A DNA stretch of 64,000 nucleotides from Nitrospinota bacterium. Lineage in GTDB: Bacteria > Nitrospirota > Nitrospiria > Nitrospirales > UBA8639. The notes under the pieces were generated by a model. The model had not been told where the DNA came from, made no database searches, and was given only the letters and a program-made list of their open reading frames with translations. The position numbers and the translations under genes were made by a program. Shown here one piece after another: positions 40,921 to 51,403 of the stretch (its first letter is position 1; every line of letters begins with the position of its first letter). The DNA lies in assembly GCA_022572725.1 (NCBI GenBank), contig JACZVJ010000002.1:1-64000 (forward strand). The letters run 5' to 3'.

Positions 40921-41598
40921 CTAATGAAGGACCTTGTGTGCCTCGGACCGAAAGGCCCTAATCGTGGCTGCATAATCCGAGCTGTCAAAAATCGCCGACC
41001 CTGCAACCAAGATCCCCGCCCCGGCCTTGATAACCTCGGCCGCATTCTCAACCTTCACGCCGCCATCCACCTCGAGGACAGCGTGACTTTTGGTGCGGGC
41101 AATCAACTGGCGTGCCCGGACAATTTTATCGAGACTGGAAGGAATGAAACTCTGCCCGCCGAATCCAGGATTGACCGACATGATCAACAGGAGGTCTACA
41201 ACCGAGATGACCTCTTCAAGGGTCGATAAGGGGGTTGAAGGATTCAACGTCACCCCGGCTTTAACCCCATGCTCCTTGATGGACTGAATCGTTCGATGCA
41301 AATGCGGGCATGTTTCGACATGGACTGTCAGGTAATTGGCCCCAGCCTGGGCGAATTCGGGAATAAATGAATCGGGGTGTGTGATCATCAAATGAACATC
41401 CAAGGGAAGGGCCGTCACTTTCCGTAAGGCCTCGACGATTGGGGGGCCGACCGTGAGATTGGGGACAAAGTGGCCATCCATGACGTCAATGTGGATGATA
41501 TCTGCGCCAGCAGCTTCGACACGTGAGACTTCCTCAGCCAGGCGACCAAAATCGGCTGAGAGAATCGAAGGAGCAATTTGGACTGGTGGTCCCGTCAT
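40921..41598 (-). CDS. rpe: Ribulose-phosphate 3-epimerase
   Basis: Interconverts ribulose 5-phosphate and xylulose 5-phosphate in the Calvin and pentose phosphate pathways. The TIM barrel shows [23 protein letters not shown] (metal-binding His and Asp), [10 protein letters not shown] and EVDGGV. The start is the ATG at 41598, which overlaps the rsmB stop (ATGA) and gives 225 residues; the upstream reading to 41757 lies inside rsmB. Confidence 0.96.
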   Translation of the reverse strand: MTGPPVQIAPSILSADFGRLAEEVSRVEAAGADIIHIDVMDGHFVPNLTVGPPIVEALRKVTALPLDVHLMITHPDSFIPEFAQAGANYLTVHVETCPHLHRTIQSIKEHGVKAGVTLNPSTPLSTLEEVISVVDLLLIMSVNPGFGGQSFIPSSLDKIVRARQLIARTKSHAVLEVDGGVKVENAAEVIKAGAGILVAGSAIFDSSDYAATIRAFRSEAHKVLH

Positions 41599-43004
41599 AA
41601 GGTTTCTTCCTTTCGGAGACGAGCGGCGAAAAACCCGTCCATGGGGTATGGCGTAGCCATTGTCAGCAGGTCTCCGTCTTGATTCACGAGAAACCGACCT
41701 AGGGGAGGGAGCCAGGGCGTCGAGGCTTCGTGGTAGAACTCTGGATGTGCCCGGCAAAAGCGGGAGATCACCTGGATACTTTCTTCGGGCTCCGTCGAGC
41801 AGGCACTATAGACTAACACTCCACCTGGTCTCAAGAGGCGCCACACATGTTCGAGGATCTGGTTTTGGACCATGCTGTGACCTTCAAGCCGGTCTGGCCC
41901 CTTGTGCCATTTGGCTTCAGGGTGGCGGTTCAACACTCCCATGCCGGAACAGGGTGCGTCCACCAAGATTCGATCGAAACTCTCTTCAGTGAGAGATCCA
42001 TGCTCTTTGGCGTCACTCCAGTTCTCCCCCACGCTTGCGAGAATAGGAGTGAGAATGCAGACTCCGAGTCGACGACAGTTTTCTTCAAGAACCTTCAAAC
42101 GCTTTGGGTTCTTGTCGATGGCGATAATTTCACCTTGGTTTTTCATGAGGGCGGCAATGTGGGTGGCCTTACCCCCTGGAGCGGCGCACGCATCGAGGAC
42201 TCGGTGACCCGGCTTCACATCTAACAGGAGTGGAACCAACTGAGCCGCTTCGTCTTCCACATAACACCAACCCTCTTGAAGGGGCTGAAGGTTGCTGAGA
42301 GAGCCGCATTTTTCAAGGACCATCCCCACAGGACTGACTGTGGTCCGTCTGACATGGTGGCCTTCCTGAATGAGCCTAGCTTCAAGAGCATTCGGTGAAC
42401 ACCGTAAGGTGTTGGTGCGGAGCGTTAAAGGGGGAATGGTGGCCGCGTGACGACAAGCACGCTGTGCCCCTTCCAATCCGAATCGGCTGATCCACCTCTC
42501 CGTCAACCAAGGGGGACAGGAATAGCGGATTGACAACGCTGTGACGGGATCCTCAGAGATCTCTGGCCAGGGCGGGACCGGGAGTCGGCAAAGGCTGCGA
42601 AGGACCCCGTTGACAAATCCGGCCCAATTTCGACCCGGCGTTGTCTTCACCAGTTTTACGGATTCATTGACGGCAGCCGAATGGGGGATTTTATCAAGAT
42701 AGCGGATTTGGTAGGCTCCCAATCGAAGAGCCTGCGCCACTGAAGCTGGGAGTCGGTGAATCGGGCGATCTGCCACCAGGTTGATATGCCAATCGAGGGT
42801 CCCCCGATGGCGCAGCACGCCATAAACCAAATCGAATGCCAGGGAAAGATCCTGCTTGTGCAAGTGAATACCCCTGGTGAAACGGTCAAAGGCTTCGTCC
42901 GGAAAGACGTCATACCGCTCGATCTTCCGCAAAATCTCACAAGCTGCCGTTCTCGCGTTCCAATTTCTCCCTGGGGCCTTGGATGAACTCGATGGGCTGG
43001 ACAT
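41595..43004 (-). CDS. rsmB: 16S rRNA m5C967 methyltransferase RsmB (Sun)
   Basis: The 469-residue enzyme has an N-terminal NusB-like RNA-binding domain (about residues 15-150, [16 protein letters not shown]) and a C-terminal SAM-dependent domain with [15 protein letters not shown]. The two catalytic-region cysteines are in [15 protein letters not shown] and [11 protein letters not shown]. It heads the minus-strand unit rsmB-rpe-pheS-pheT and overlaps rpe by 4 bases. Confidence 0.96.
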   Translation of the reverse strand: MSSPSSSSKAPGRNWNARTAACEILRKIERYDVFPDEAFDRFTRGIHLHKQDLSLAFDLVYGVLRHRGTLDWHINLVADRPIHRLPASVAQALRLGAYQIRYLDKIPHSAAVNESVKLVKTTPGRNWAGFVNGVLRSLCRLPVPPWPEISEDPVTALSIRYSCPPWLTERWISRFGLEGAQRACRHAATIPPLTLRTNTLRCSPNALEARLIQEGHHVRRTTVSPVGMVLEKCGSLSNLQPLQEGWCYVEDEAAQLVPLLLDVKPGHRVLDACAAPGGKATHIAALMKNQGEIIAIDKNPKRLKVLEENCRRLGVCILTPILASVGENWSDAKEHGSLTEESFDRILVDAPCSGMGVLNRHPEAKWHKGPDRLEGHSMVQNQILEHVWRLLRPGGVLVYSACSTEPEESIQVISRFCRAHPEFYHEASTPWLPPLGRFLVNQDGDLLTMATPYPMDGFFAARLRKEETL

Positions 43005-43147
43005 TGGGTCATGACCCCGAAGGCTTTATCACTTTACAACGATCCGTTTGGCGGAAATCCAGAAGTTCACGGGTTGGATGCGTACGAATGAGGTATGAAC
43101 CGGGCGGAGGTCCTACGCTGTTTTTCCGGCCATTGTGCCTGCGAACG

Positions 43148-44188
43148 TCATGTTTGACGGGCGAACCGAGCCGCCAGTTTGATCGCCTCGATCAGGCTTT
43201 GAGGATCGGCTTTCCCTTGGCCAACGATGTCATAGGCTGTCCCATGATCCACGGAAGTCCGAATGATGGGCAAGCCCACTGTCATATTCACGCAACGGCC
43301 GAAGGCTACCGTCTTTAGCGGAATGAGACCCTGATCGTGGTACATCGCGACAATGACATCGTAGGCCCCGCGAACAGCGGCTCCGAACAGGGTATCTGCG
43401 GGAAGTGGGCCACTAACCTGAATGCCGCATTTTTTGGCTTTTTGGGTGGCGGGGGCGATCACTCGGCGCTCTTCATCTCCGAACAGCCCGTTTTCACCGG
43501 CGTGGGGGTTTAAGGCTGCCACACCAATCCGAGGCTTGGAAAGTTTAAAATACTTCTGCAGTGCAAAATTCGCCAAGCGAATGGCACCGAGAATCCGTGA
43601 GGGAGTCAGCGCAGCGGGGAGGTCACGAATGGCCACATGGGTTGTGACAAAGAGAATTTTGAAGGGGCCCCCAAGAATCATCATGCCCACCTGCTTTGAG
43701 CCGGTAAAATCCGCCAAGAGTTCCGTATGCCCAGGGTAGGCATACCCGGCTAGGCTGATCGCCTTTTTATTGATCGGTGCCGTGACGATCCCAGCAACAC
43801 AACCACTCAGGGCAAGCTGGGCAGCCTTCTTGATACACTCCACAGAAGCTAAACCAGGACCTGCTGCTGGTTTCCCCATCTGAAAACGCCCTAGGGTTTT
43901 CCCGATAGGATCTAGCACGGGGAGACATCCCCTGGTGAACTTGCTCCGGGGCCCTACCTTAGGATCATCTTTGAGTCCCACCACTTTGACTGGGGAGCGA
44001 AGAGCCCGGACGGTTTTCCCCATGACTTGAACCGAACCAACCACGATGGGACGGCATAGCCTCCAGACAGTTGGTGAAGCCAGAGCTTTGACAATAATTT
44101 CAGGGCCGATCCCTGCGGGATCTCCCATGGTTATCGCGAGAATTGGGCGATTTGGAGGAGCAAAGGGAAATGGAGGCGTTACGGCCAC
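43148..44188 (-). CDS. pdxA: 4-hydroxythreonine-4-phosphate dehydrogenase
   Basis: Pyridoxal 5'-phosphate synthesis enzyme of the DXP-dependent route. The N-terminus is ITMGDPAGIGPEI. Metal-binding histidines are in HPGHTELLADFTG, in NPHAGENGLFGDEE and in MYHDQGLIPLK. The 346 residues are typical. The GTG start at 44188 has AAGGAA upstream. larC is 27 bases away on the same strand. Confidence 0.95.
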   Translation of the reverse strand: MAVTPPFPFAPPNRPILAITMGDPAGIGPEIIVKALASPTVWRLCRPIVVGSVQVMGKTVRALRSPVKVVGLKDDPKVGPRSKFTRGCLPVLDPIGKTLGRFQMGKPAAGPGLASVECIKKAAQLALSGCVAGIVTAPINKKAISLAGYAYPGHTELLADFTGSKQVGMMILGGPFKILFVTTHVAIRDLPAALTPSRILGAIRLANFALQKYFKLSKPRIGVAALNPHAGENGLFGDEERRVIAPATQKAKKCGIQVSGPLPADTLFGAAVRGAYDVIVAMYHDQGLIPLKTVAFGRCVNMTVGLPIIRTSVDHGTAYDIVGQGKADPQSLIEAIKLAARFARQT

Positions 44189-44215
44189 GGACGGAAGTTC
44201 CTTGGGGAAATCGGC

Positions 44216-45421
44216 TTACCGGGTCGAAGTGGAAGAAAACTTGTGCTTGATATTTTTTAATTCCTGAACCACCTCATCAAGGATCTCCCGTACTGGTCGC
44301 CCGGTTTTATCTGCGATTTTCTGGCAGTCTTGGAATTCCGGAATGAATTTTGCTGCATCCCCAACACGGGCTGTTTTCACCCTAACCCATCCCTGTCGTA
44401 GGCGAAGCCTTTCCACTTTCCGGGGAAGTGTATAGCGGGTGACCGGTTGGACCCTAATTCCCAAGGTACTGGTTTCCTGAAAGATCGCCTGCACGACTGC
44501 CTCAACCTGGGCTGGGTTCACCAGGGCAGAGAGGACAATCCCCGGACGGCTTCGTTTCATGATCACGGGGGTAAGGGTCACATCCAGAGCGCCAGATTGA
44601 AATAACCGGTCCATGACCGTTTCGTAAACTTGGGGGTTCAGATCATCCACGTTGGTTTCAATCTGGACAATCTGCTCCAGGTGGTCTGCTCCAGGTGCGT
44701 AAGGCTTCCCAACAAAAATTCGTAGCACATTAGGCCATTCTTGGGAGTCCAGGCTTCCTGCCCCATATCCGATCCTATCGGTGACCATACATGGGAGTAA
44801 CCGAAATTCTTGCGTGAGTGTGGTGAGCACGGCCATCCCGGTTGGGGTGGTTAACTCATGGTGAGGGCCCGCTGAAAATACCGGAACCTGCCTGGCCAAT
44901 TCCGCTACAGCCGGACCGGGAACTGGGAGGGTTCCATGAGAAGAGTGGATGGTTCCGGATCCTACATTGACTGGTGAAGCGGACACGGTCTGAATGCCAA
45001 GTAGATGGCATCCCAACATACCACCCACCACATCCACTAAGGAATCAATGACCCCGATTTCATGAAAATGAACTTTTGACGGTGCAATGCCATGTACGGC
45101 CCCTTCCGCCAGAGCCAGTCGGTCAAACGCCTCAAGTGATTGGGATTTGACTCGACTGGGAAGGGTGCTTCTGGTGATGAGTCGGCGAATGCGGGCAACC
45201 GAAAGTGGGGCTGTCAGACCTTTTTGAATTTTAACATTCACCTTAGTTGCCCGAAGCGGCCCACGTTGAACCTGTGTCGTCTCTAACCGATACCCCTGAA
45301 TGTCTAAGGCTTTGAGGCCCCGTTTGAGCGAAGTGGGGGCCAGTCCAGCATCAACGAGTGCACCGAGCATCATGTCCCCGCTGATTCCTGAAAAACAGTC
45401 TATGTGGAGATGGGGTCCCAT
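44216..45421 (-). CDS. larC: Nickel-pincer cofactor nickel insertase LarC
   Basis: LarC inserts nickel into the pyridinium bisthiocarboxylate nucleotide made by LarB and LarE, giving the cofactor of lactate racemase and related enzymes. The 401 residues match the family, starting with HIDCFSGISGDMMLGALVDAGL and having KVHFHEIGVIDSLVDVVG in the middle. It is one continuous frame; in some lactobacilli LarC is made by frameshifting. LarB, LarE and LarA are not in the window. The ATG at 45421 is used; a TTG precedes it directly. Confidence 0.92.
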   Translation of the reverse strand: MGPHLHIDCFSGISGDMMLGALVDAGLAPTSLKRGLKALDIQGYRLETTQVQRGPLRATKVNVKIQKGLTAPLSVARIRRLITRSTLPSRVKSQSLEAFDRLALAEGAVHGIAPSKVHFHEIGVIDSLVDVVGGMLGCHLLGIQTVSASPVNVGSGTIHSSHGTLPVPGPAVAELARQVPVFSAGPHHELTTPTGMAVLTTLTQEFRLLPCMVTDRIGYGAGSLDSQEWPNVLRIFVGKPYAPGADHLEQIVQIETNVDDLNPQVYETVMDRLFQSGALDVTLTPVIMKRSRPGIVLSALVNPAQVEAVVQAIFQETSTLGIRVQPVTRYTLPRKVERLRLRQGWVRVKTARVGDAAKFIPEFQDCQKIADKTGRPVREILDEVVQELKNIKHKFSSTSTR

Positions 45422-45424
45422 CAA

Positions 45425-45871
45425 GCTTTCGGGTTGGATCAGTAGGTTGATCGCTTAAAGCACATACGGAATTTCTTTGCAAGTAACAATAGAGCGCCTA
45501 CAGCCATTTCGGAATCGGGCCAATGAGCAACTTTCCGTGAGGTTGGTTGATCTGGTTACAGGGCCAAGCAAATGATCTTTAGAGGAGGTGCGGGCCTGCA
45601 AGGACGCCCTGGCCACCCTCTTCACCGCCAATGCCCGACTGGTGATTCTGGCCCGCCAGTAGCTGCGCCACGGAACACTGGGGGCTACTGGAAAATACCC
45701 CTGCACTCTTGCGGCTGGCTGGAAACGTCATTGCCACGCCAGGTAAGCCTCACGGGAGCAGTTTTCAAGGAACATTCCGAACGGCTGACTGTCACAACCA
45801 TTTCTTGCAATGACTTACACTTCCGGGTATGCTGAGAAATTGACCTAACTATTCGGTTTTATAGGCCTTTC
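45425..45871. other. Intergenic stretch between larC and pheA, with a weak pheA promoter
   Basis: About 440 bases. The frame ending at the TAG near 45660 reads LEEVRACKDALATLFTANAR for some 28 codons and may be a decayed gene end, but it lacks a start. TTGCAA (45805-45810) and TATGCT (45828-45833) are 17 bases apart and lie about 40 bases before pheA, a possible promoter with 4 of 6 matches in each box. The long frames here on either strand have no recognisable protein. Confidence 0.35.
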
Positions 45872-46954
45872 ATGAGTGATCGCAAGAAAATCGAGGATTG
45901 CCGGCAAGAGATTGACCGGCTGGATAATGAAATCCTTCGTCTGCTGAATGAGCGCTCGAAGCATGTCATTGAAATCGGGCGCCTGAAGAAGGAGTTAGAT
46001 GCCAACGCGCCCCTCCACACCTCCGGTCGGGAGTCGGCCATTGTGGAACGCCTCATGCGCCAAAATTCAGGACCCTTCCCCAATGAGGCCATTCGACCCG
46101 TATACCGGGAAATTATGTCGGCCTCTCTTTCCTTAGAAGGGACTCAAACGGTGGCCTACCTTGGTCCCTCTGCCACGTTTACCCACCTGGCCGCTCTCGG
46201 GAAATTTGGTCAATCGGCTCAATATCATCCAGTCAACGGAATTAAAGAGGTCTTTGATGAAGTCGAGCGGGGACGAGCCACTTTTGGGGTCGTGCCTATC
46301 GAGAATTCAACCGAAGGCGTGGTCAACTATACGCTCGATATGTTCATTGATTCGAATCTCCTCATCTACGGTGAGGTCCTGCAAGAGGTTTCCCATCATC
46401 TCATGTCAAAGGCGGACGGCCTTGAGGCGATACAAACTGTCTACTCTCACCCACATGCTATCGCGCAATGCCGCAATTGGCTGGAAACCAACCTTCCCAA
46501 CGTCTTGATCGCTGAGACTCCCAGCACCTCCAGCGCCGCCGAAAAGTGCGCAGACGAACCGACCGCCGCGGCCATCGCCTCTGACCTCGCTGCTTCGCTG
46601 TATGGATTGCAAATTCTCAAATCCCGGATTGAGGATAACATCAACAATTTCACCCGATTCCTCATCCTTTCCCGCAACCCGTCTGAGCGAACCGGGAAAG
46701 ACAAAACCTCTATCATGTTGTCCATCAAAGATAAGGCCGGCGCGTTGTACGACCTTCTTCGCCCCTTCGCCTCGAATGGCATCAATATGACCAAAATCGA
46801 GTCCCGTCCTTCTCGCCGGAAAGCGTGGGAGTATTTTTTCTTCGTGGATTTGGAAGGACACACTGAAGAAGACCGAATTCGAAAGACCCTGGAAGAGATT
46901 AAAGGACGCTGCCTGTTCTTGAAAATATTGGGGTCGTACCCTATCGGCACCTGA
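45872..46954 (+). CDS. pheA: Bifunctional chorismate mutase/prephenate dehydratase (P-protein)
   Basis: Converts chorismate to phenylpyruvate. The AroQ-type mutase occupies residues 1-90 (IEDCRQEIDRLDNEILRLLNER). The dehydratase follows (YLGPSATFTHLAA; GVVPIENSTEGVV; the TR motif in NNFTRFLIL), and then the ACT regulatory domain (about 275-355, KDKAGALYDLLRPFASNGINMTKIESRP), which gives phenylalanine feedback control. It is the first of the plus-strand aromatic series. Confidence 0.97.
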   Translation: MSDRKKIEDCRQEIDRLDNEILRLLNERSKHVIEIGRLKKELDANAPLHTSGRESAIVERLMRQNSGPFPNEAIRPVYREIMSASLSLEGTQTVAYLGPSATFTHLAALGKFGQSAQYHPVNGIKEVFDEVERGRATFGVVPIENSTEGVVNYTLDMFIDSNLLIYGEVLQEVSHHLMSKADGLEAIQTVYSHPHAIAQCRNWLETNLPNVLIAETPSTSSAAEKCADEPTAAAIASDLAASLYGLQILKSRIEDNINNFTRFLILSRNPSERTGKDKTSIMLSIKDKAGALYDLLRPFASNGINMTKIESRPSRRKAWEYFFFVDLEGHTEEDRIRKTLEEIKGRCLFLKILGSYPIGT

Positions 46955-47016
46955 ATGCCGGGCACAGTCCTTCAAGGAGCTTTGTTGCCAGGAGTAAGGT
47001 TTGAGAGCATCAACTT

Positions 47017-48129
47017 ATGGGCCTAACGGTTCATCCCAACATTGCGAAGCTCGTGCCGTATTCACCGGGGAAACCTCTGGATGAGTTGGAGCGAGAGCTT
47101 GGCATTTGTGACGCGGTGAAACTCGCCTCGAACGAAAACCCTCTGGGGCCTTCACCAAAAGCCTTGGCAGCACTCCGCGATGCGGGGGGCACGTTGCACC
47201 GCTATCCGGATGGAGGAGCTCATCATCTGACCAGAGCGCTGGCGGACCGATGGAAAATGGTTCCCAACCAGATCATTGTCGGAAACGGGTCGGATGAGAT
47301 CATCAGCTTGCTGGTGAAAGCCTTCCTTTCTCCCGGCGAGGAGGCCGTCATGGCCGACCACACCTTTGTGATGTACAAATTGGCCGTGACTGGTGGCCAC
47401 GGCATCCCCATTGAAGTCCCCTTGACGAATTGGCGGCATGATCTTCCTGCCATGGCCAAGGCGGTGACAGACCGCACGCGGCTCTTGTTTGTGTGTAACC
47501 CCAACAATCCCACTGGCACCATGGTCACCCGGACCGACGTGGAAGCCCTCATGACCGCCGTTCCGGATCACGTCATTGTGGTCTTCGACGAGGCCTATTA
47601 TGAATATGTGCGGGACCCTCAATTCCCCGACAGTATCCATTTTGTAAAACAAAACCGTCCCGTTGTGGTGCTACGGACCTTTTCCAAGATCTATGGTCTC
47701 GCTGGGTTGCGCATTGGCTATGGCATTACGACACCGGAAATCCTCAATTTCCTCCACAGAGTGCGCAATCCCTTCAACACCAACTCGTTGGCGCAACAGG
47801 CGGCCTTAGCTGCCCTCCAGGACGAAGACCATGTCGCCACCAGCCGGGCCCTCAACGAGGTGGAAATGGCCACTGTGGAAAAAGGACTCCAAGCCCTAGG
47901 GTTGAATCCGCTTCCCAGCCAAGCCAATTTTCTGTATTTCGATACGAAGCGGGACGGCCCGCAGCTTTTTGAAAAGCTCCTCCAAGAGGGGGTTATCATC
48001 CGCCATATCCGAGGCTCGCTGGTTCGTGTGACCATTGGGAAACCTGATGAGAACGCCCGATTCCTTGATGCGCTCGCCAAGGTATTGGAACAGGTTCCTT
48101 GCGTGGATCAAGGGATGCCCCACCCATGA
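47017..48129 (+). CDS. hisC: Histidinol-phosphate aminotransferase family protein
   Basis: PLP-dependent class II aminotransferase, 370 residues. KLASNENPLGPSPKA, NPNNPTGTMV, VVFDEAYYEYV and the PLP-lysine region LRTFSKIYGLAGLRIGYG are all present. Its place between pheA and a DAHP synthase suggests that it transaminates phenylpyruvate or 4-hydroxyphenylpyruvate as well as, or in place of, imidazole-acetol phosphate. Its stop overlaps the next start (ATGA). Confidence 0.93.
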   Translation: MGLTVHPNIAKLVPYSPGKPLDELERELGICDAVKLASNENPLGPSPKALAALRDAGGTLHRYPDGGAHHLTRALADRWKMVPNQIIVGNGSDEIISLLVKAFLSPGEEAVMADHTFVMYKLAVTGGHGIPIEVPLTNWRHDLPAMAKAVTDRTRLLFVCNPNNPTGTMVTRTDVEALMTAVPDHVIVVFDEAYYEYVRDPQFPDSIHFVKQNRPVVVLRTFSKIYGLAGLRIGYGITTPEILNFLHRVRNPFNTNSLAQQAALAALQDEDHVATSRALNEVEMATVEKGLQALGLNPLPSQANFLYFDTKRDGPQLFEKLLQEGVIIRHIRGSLVRVTIGKPDENARFLDALAKVLEQVPCVDQGMPHP

Positions 48130-49139
48130 TTATCGTGTTTAAACCCAGTGCCACCGAGCAGGATATCGATCATGTGACCGATCGACTTCGGGAATTGGGC
48201 CTCAAGTCTCAAATATCCAGAGGAGAAGAACGCACCATCCTCGGCGTAATTGGAGATGAGCGGATTTTGGAAAACCAGCCCCTTACCGTGTTTGCCGGCG
48301 TTGAGAGTGTCACTACCATCTTAGCTCCTTGGAAACTCGTCAGTCGGGAGTTTCAAAAATGGGATTCGATCATTGATGTGAATGGAGTCGCCATTGGCGG
48401 GAAAACTCTCACCATCATGGCCGGGCCCTGTGCGGTTGAAAAGCTCGAAATCACCGTGGGCATCGCTCATGAGGTGAAAGCGGCCGGAGGGACCGTTCTA
48501 AGAGGAGGGGCGTACAAACCTCGCACTTCGCCATATTCTTTCCAAGGGTTGGGACGCGAAGGGTTAGACTACCTCGTGGAGGCCAAAAGGCAGACCGGGC
48601 TACCGGTGGTCAGTGAAATTCTGGACCCTCGAGATACCGATGTGTTCCTTGAGAAGGCTGACATCATTCAGATCGGCGCCCGCAACATGCACAACTTCGA
48701 ACTGCTGAAGGAGGTGGGCGCCTACGACAAGCCTGTCCTGTTAAAACGCGGCCTTTCGGCCACGATCAAAGAACTTCTACTGTCTGCAGAATACATCATC
48801 TCCCGCGGAAACCGGAATGTCATATTGTGCGAACGAGGCATTCGAACCTTTGAGACCCAGTATCGAAACACCCTGGACCTCTCAGCCGTCCCAACCTTGA
48901 AAGAGCTGTCGCATCTGCCGGTCATCGTTGACCCCAGCCATGCCACAGGGAAATGGTCTCTGGTGGCTCCCATGGCCAAGGCAGCGATCGCGGCGGGTGC
49001 GGATGGACTCCTGATCGAGGTGCATTCCAATCCGGAATGCGCACTCTGCGACGGGGAAGAATCCCTCAAACCGCACCGATTCAAAGAGTTGATGAGCGAC
49101 CTCAAACTGATTGCCAAGGCCGTGGGAAGAGAGCTATAG
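48126..49139 (+). CDS. aroF: 3-deoxy-7-phosphoheptulonate synthase, type I-beta
   Basis: First enzyme of the shikimate pathway. The N-terminal 80 residues are a small ferredoxin-like regulatory domain (MIIVFKPSATEQDIDHVTDRL). The barrel has IMAGPCAVE, LRGGAYKPRTSPYSFQG and DPSHATGKW with the metal-binding His. The ATG at 48126 overlaps the hisC stop by 4 bases and gives 337 residues. Confidence 0.96.
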   Translation: MIIVFKPSATEQDIDHVTDRLRELGLKSQISRGEERTILGVIGDERILENQPLTVFAGVESVTTILAPWKLVSREFQKWDSIIDVNGVAIGGKTLTIMAGPCAVEKLEITVGIAHEVKAAGGTVLRGGAYKPRTSPYSFQGLGREGLDYLVEAKRQTGLPVVSEILDPRDTDVFLEKADIIQIGARNMHNFELLKEVGAYDKPVLLKRGLSATIKELLLSAEYIISRGNRNVILCERGIRTFETQYRNTLDLSAVPTLKELSHLPVIVDPSHATGKWSLVAPMAKAAIAAGADGLLIEVHSNPECALCDGEESLKPHRFKELMSDLKLIAKAVGREL

Positions 49140-49205
49140 AAAATACGCCAACTCCTTTCTGGCTCATCTTCCACCTTCCAAACCCATCACCACGACTTTA
49201 CGTTG

Positions 49206-50078
49206 ATGTCCATTCACTTCAAACAGGTGGCCATTGTCGGCGTCGGTTTAATTGGTGGGTCCCTGGGAATGATCTTGAAGCGGGATGGCCTCGCCGAAGG
49301 GGTGGTGGGAATTGGCCGAAGCCTCACCAATCTTGAACTGGCCGTGAAGCTGGGAGCGATCGACCGGTTTGAGCGGGAGGCCGGGGAAGTGATGGGAGAC
49401 AGCGATTTGGTGATCCTGGCCACCCCCGTCGAAAGCTACTTGGGGCACCTCAGGAATTGGGCGAAACATCTCAAACCCGGTACGATTGTCAGTGATGTTG
49501 GAAGCGTGAAGGGGCAGTTGATTGAACAGGTTGAGGAACTGGTTCCTCCAGGAGTGTGTTTTGTCGGGGCCCACCCGATCGCCGGCATGGAAAAATCCGG
49601 CGTCAGGGCGGGATCTCCCGACCTTTTTCGCGGAACCACTTGCATCCTCACTCCCACTGCCCGAACCAATACTGACGCATTGAACAAAGTCCAAGGCCTG
49701 TGGGAAGCGGTGGGCTCCGTCATCATTTCGCTGGATCCCTTTCTTCACGACTGGATTTTAGGGGCTGTGAGCCATCTCCCTCATATTGCAGCCTTCGCCC
49801 TCATGAATGCGCTGGCTGATCTTCAACGCGAGACGATCGGGGATGTGCCTCTTCTTGATTTTTCGGGAGGAGGGCTTCGGGATGCCACCAGAATTGCAGC
49901 CAGTTCGCCAGAGATGTGGAGGGACATCCTGTTGCGGAACCGTGAAAATCTTCTCGCCATGATTGAGACCTACCAGAGGCACCTGCAGAAGTATAAGGAG
50001 CTGTTGAAATCCCAAGATGGGCCAGGCCTTGAAAAGGAAATGGCACAGGCTAGAGAAGCAAGGCATCGACTCAAGTGA
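49206..50078 (+). CDS. tyrA: Prephenate dehydrogenase
   Basis: NAD(P)-dependent conversion of prephenate to 4-hydroxyphenylpyruvate. The Rossmann motif VAIVGVGLIGGSLGM is at residues 8-22, and the catalytic-site blocks VSDVGSVKG, HPIAGMEKSGV and AVSHLPHIAAF follow. The ATG at 49206 is taken; a TTG precedes it directly. No C-terminal ACT domain is seen in the 290 residues. The stop overlaps the aroA start (GTGA). Confidence 0.95.
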   Translation: MSIHFKQVAIVGVGLIGGSLGMILKRDGLAEGVVGIGRSLTNLELAVKLGAIDRFEREAGEVMGDSDLVILATPVESYLGHLRNWAKHLKPGTIVSDVGSVKGQLIEQVEELVPPGVCFVGAHPIAGMEKSGVRAGSPDLFRGTTCILTPTARTNTDALNKVQGLWEAVGSVIISLDPFLHDWILGAVSHLPHIAAFALMNALADLQRETIGDVPLLDFSGGGLRDATRIAASSPEMWRDILLRNRENLLAMIETYQRHLQKYKELLKSQDGPGLEKEMAQAREARHRLK

Positions 50079-51370
50079 GCTCCCTTACTATCACCCCCCA
50101 GGGACCCCTTCGGGGAACGGTGAGGGTCCCAGGGGATAAGTCCATTACCCACCGGGCCCTCATTCTCAGCGCCCTGGCCGAAGGACCATCCACCATCACG
50201 GGGTATTGCAAAGGACAGGATTGCCTGAATACCCTTCGCTGTCTCCAGGATTTGGGAATTTCAATTCAGGAATTACCCGATTCACTTCAAGTATTTGGAA
50301 AAGGGCTCTGGGGGATGACCGAACCAACCCATCCCCTCGATTGTGGCAACTCGGGGACTGGCCTCCGGCTCTTGACCGGCGTCCTGGCTGGGCAAGATTT
50401 TTTCTCGGTTCTGACCGGGGATGACTCATTGCGCAGCCGACCCATGGGGCGCATCGTCACTCCCCTTCGCAGCATGGGAGCCAATATTCAGGGGAGGAAA
50501 GGCGGAGAGCTGACCCCCTTGGCCATCACCGGGGGGGCTCTCAAAGGGATCGAGTATTCCTCTCCGGTTTCAAGCGCTCAGGTCAAATCCGCGGTGTTGC
50601 TGGCAGGGCTTCTGGCCGATGGCCCCACGACCTTTGTTGAACCCTTACTATCTCGTGATCATACGGAGCGGATGTTTCGCTATTTGGGAATTCCCTTGGA
50701 AATCACGGGTCGGAAACTTCGCCTCACCGGGCGGACCCCTTTCCAAGCCAGGGACCTGTCCGTGCCAGGAGACCTTTCGGCAGCCGCCTTTTTTTTGGTT
50801 GGGGCCTCCATTGTCCCAAACTCCGAGGTGCAGATCCCCAACGTAGGATTGAATCCCGAGCGGACAGGCATTTTGGAGATTTTGAAGGAAATGGGAGCAG
50901 ACATTCAGGTTCTTAACCGGCGGGAACAAGCCGGCGAACCAGTCGGCGACCTCCTTGTTCGATCAGCCTCCCTTCATGGGACCTCAATCGGGGTGGAGCG
51001 AATTCCTAAAACTATCGACGAATTACCCATTTTTTGTGTGGCTGCCTCCATCGCCAAAGGAGATACCACCGTGACAGGGGCACAGGAACTTCGACTAAAA
51101 GAAACAGACCGCATCCATGCCATGGCGACAGAGTTAAGAAAAATGAATGTCTCCATCCAAGAAACAGCAGATGGGTTCATCATTCGAGGTGGCTCGAAAA
51201 TCCATGGCGCCGCCTGTGCGAGTTATGGTGATCATCGGATTGCTATGGCAGTGGCGATTGCCGGGTTGGCTGCCGACTCGCCCACGGGTATTGAGGACAC
51301 GGCCTGCATCGACACCTCCTTCCCAGGGTTTTACCCTAACCTATTGGAATTATTGACATCTTCTCGTTAA
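50075..51370 (+). CDS. aroA: EPSP synthase (3-phosphoshikimate 1-carboxyvinyltransferase)
   Basis: Makes 5-enolpyruvylshikimate 3-phosphate. Seen are PGDKSITHRALILSALAEG, LDCGNSGTGLRLLTG and RLKETDRIHAMATELRKM. In the inhibitor-contact region the motif is DCGNSGT followed by SLRSRPMGR, a class I/II decision I cannot make by eye. The 431-residue protein starts at GTG overlapping the tyrA stop. Confidence 0.97.
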   Translation: MSSLTITPQGPLRGTVRVPGDKSITHRALILSALAEGPSTITGYCKGQDCLNTLRCLQDLGISIQELPDSLQVFGKGLWGMTEPTHPLDCGNSGTGLRLLTGVLAGQDFFSVLTGDDSLRSRPMGRIVTPLRSMGANIQGRKGGELTPLAITGGALKGIEYSSPVSSAQVKSAVLLAGLLADGPTTFVEPLLSRDHTERMFRYLGIPLEITGRKLRLTGRTPFQARDLSVPGDLSAAAFFLVGASIVPNSEVQIPNVGLNPERTGILEILKEMGADIQVLNRREQAGEPVGDLLVRSASLHGTSIGVERIPKTIDELPIFCVAASIAKGDTTVTGAQELRLKETDRIHAMATELRKMNVSIQETADGFIIRGGSKIHGAACASYGDHRIAMAVAIAGLAADSPTGIEDTACIDTSFPGFYPNLLELLTSSR

Positions 51371-51403
51371 TCCCTAATAATAGTTTCCTTGTAGACTAAC
51401 CCA

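Noticed and set aside
45455-45835. Frames on both strands between larC and pheA
   Set aside because: No family resemblance; they overlap each other and the pheA promoter region.
46406-46975. Two minus-strand frames of about 170-190 codons opposite pheA
   Set aside because: Shadows of the prephenate dehydratase and ACT domains.
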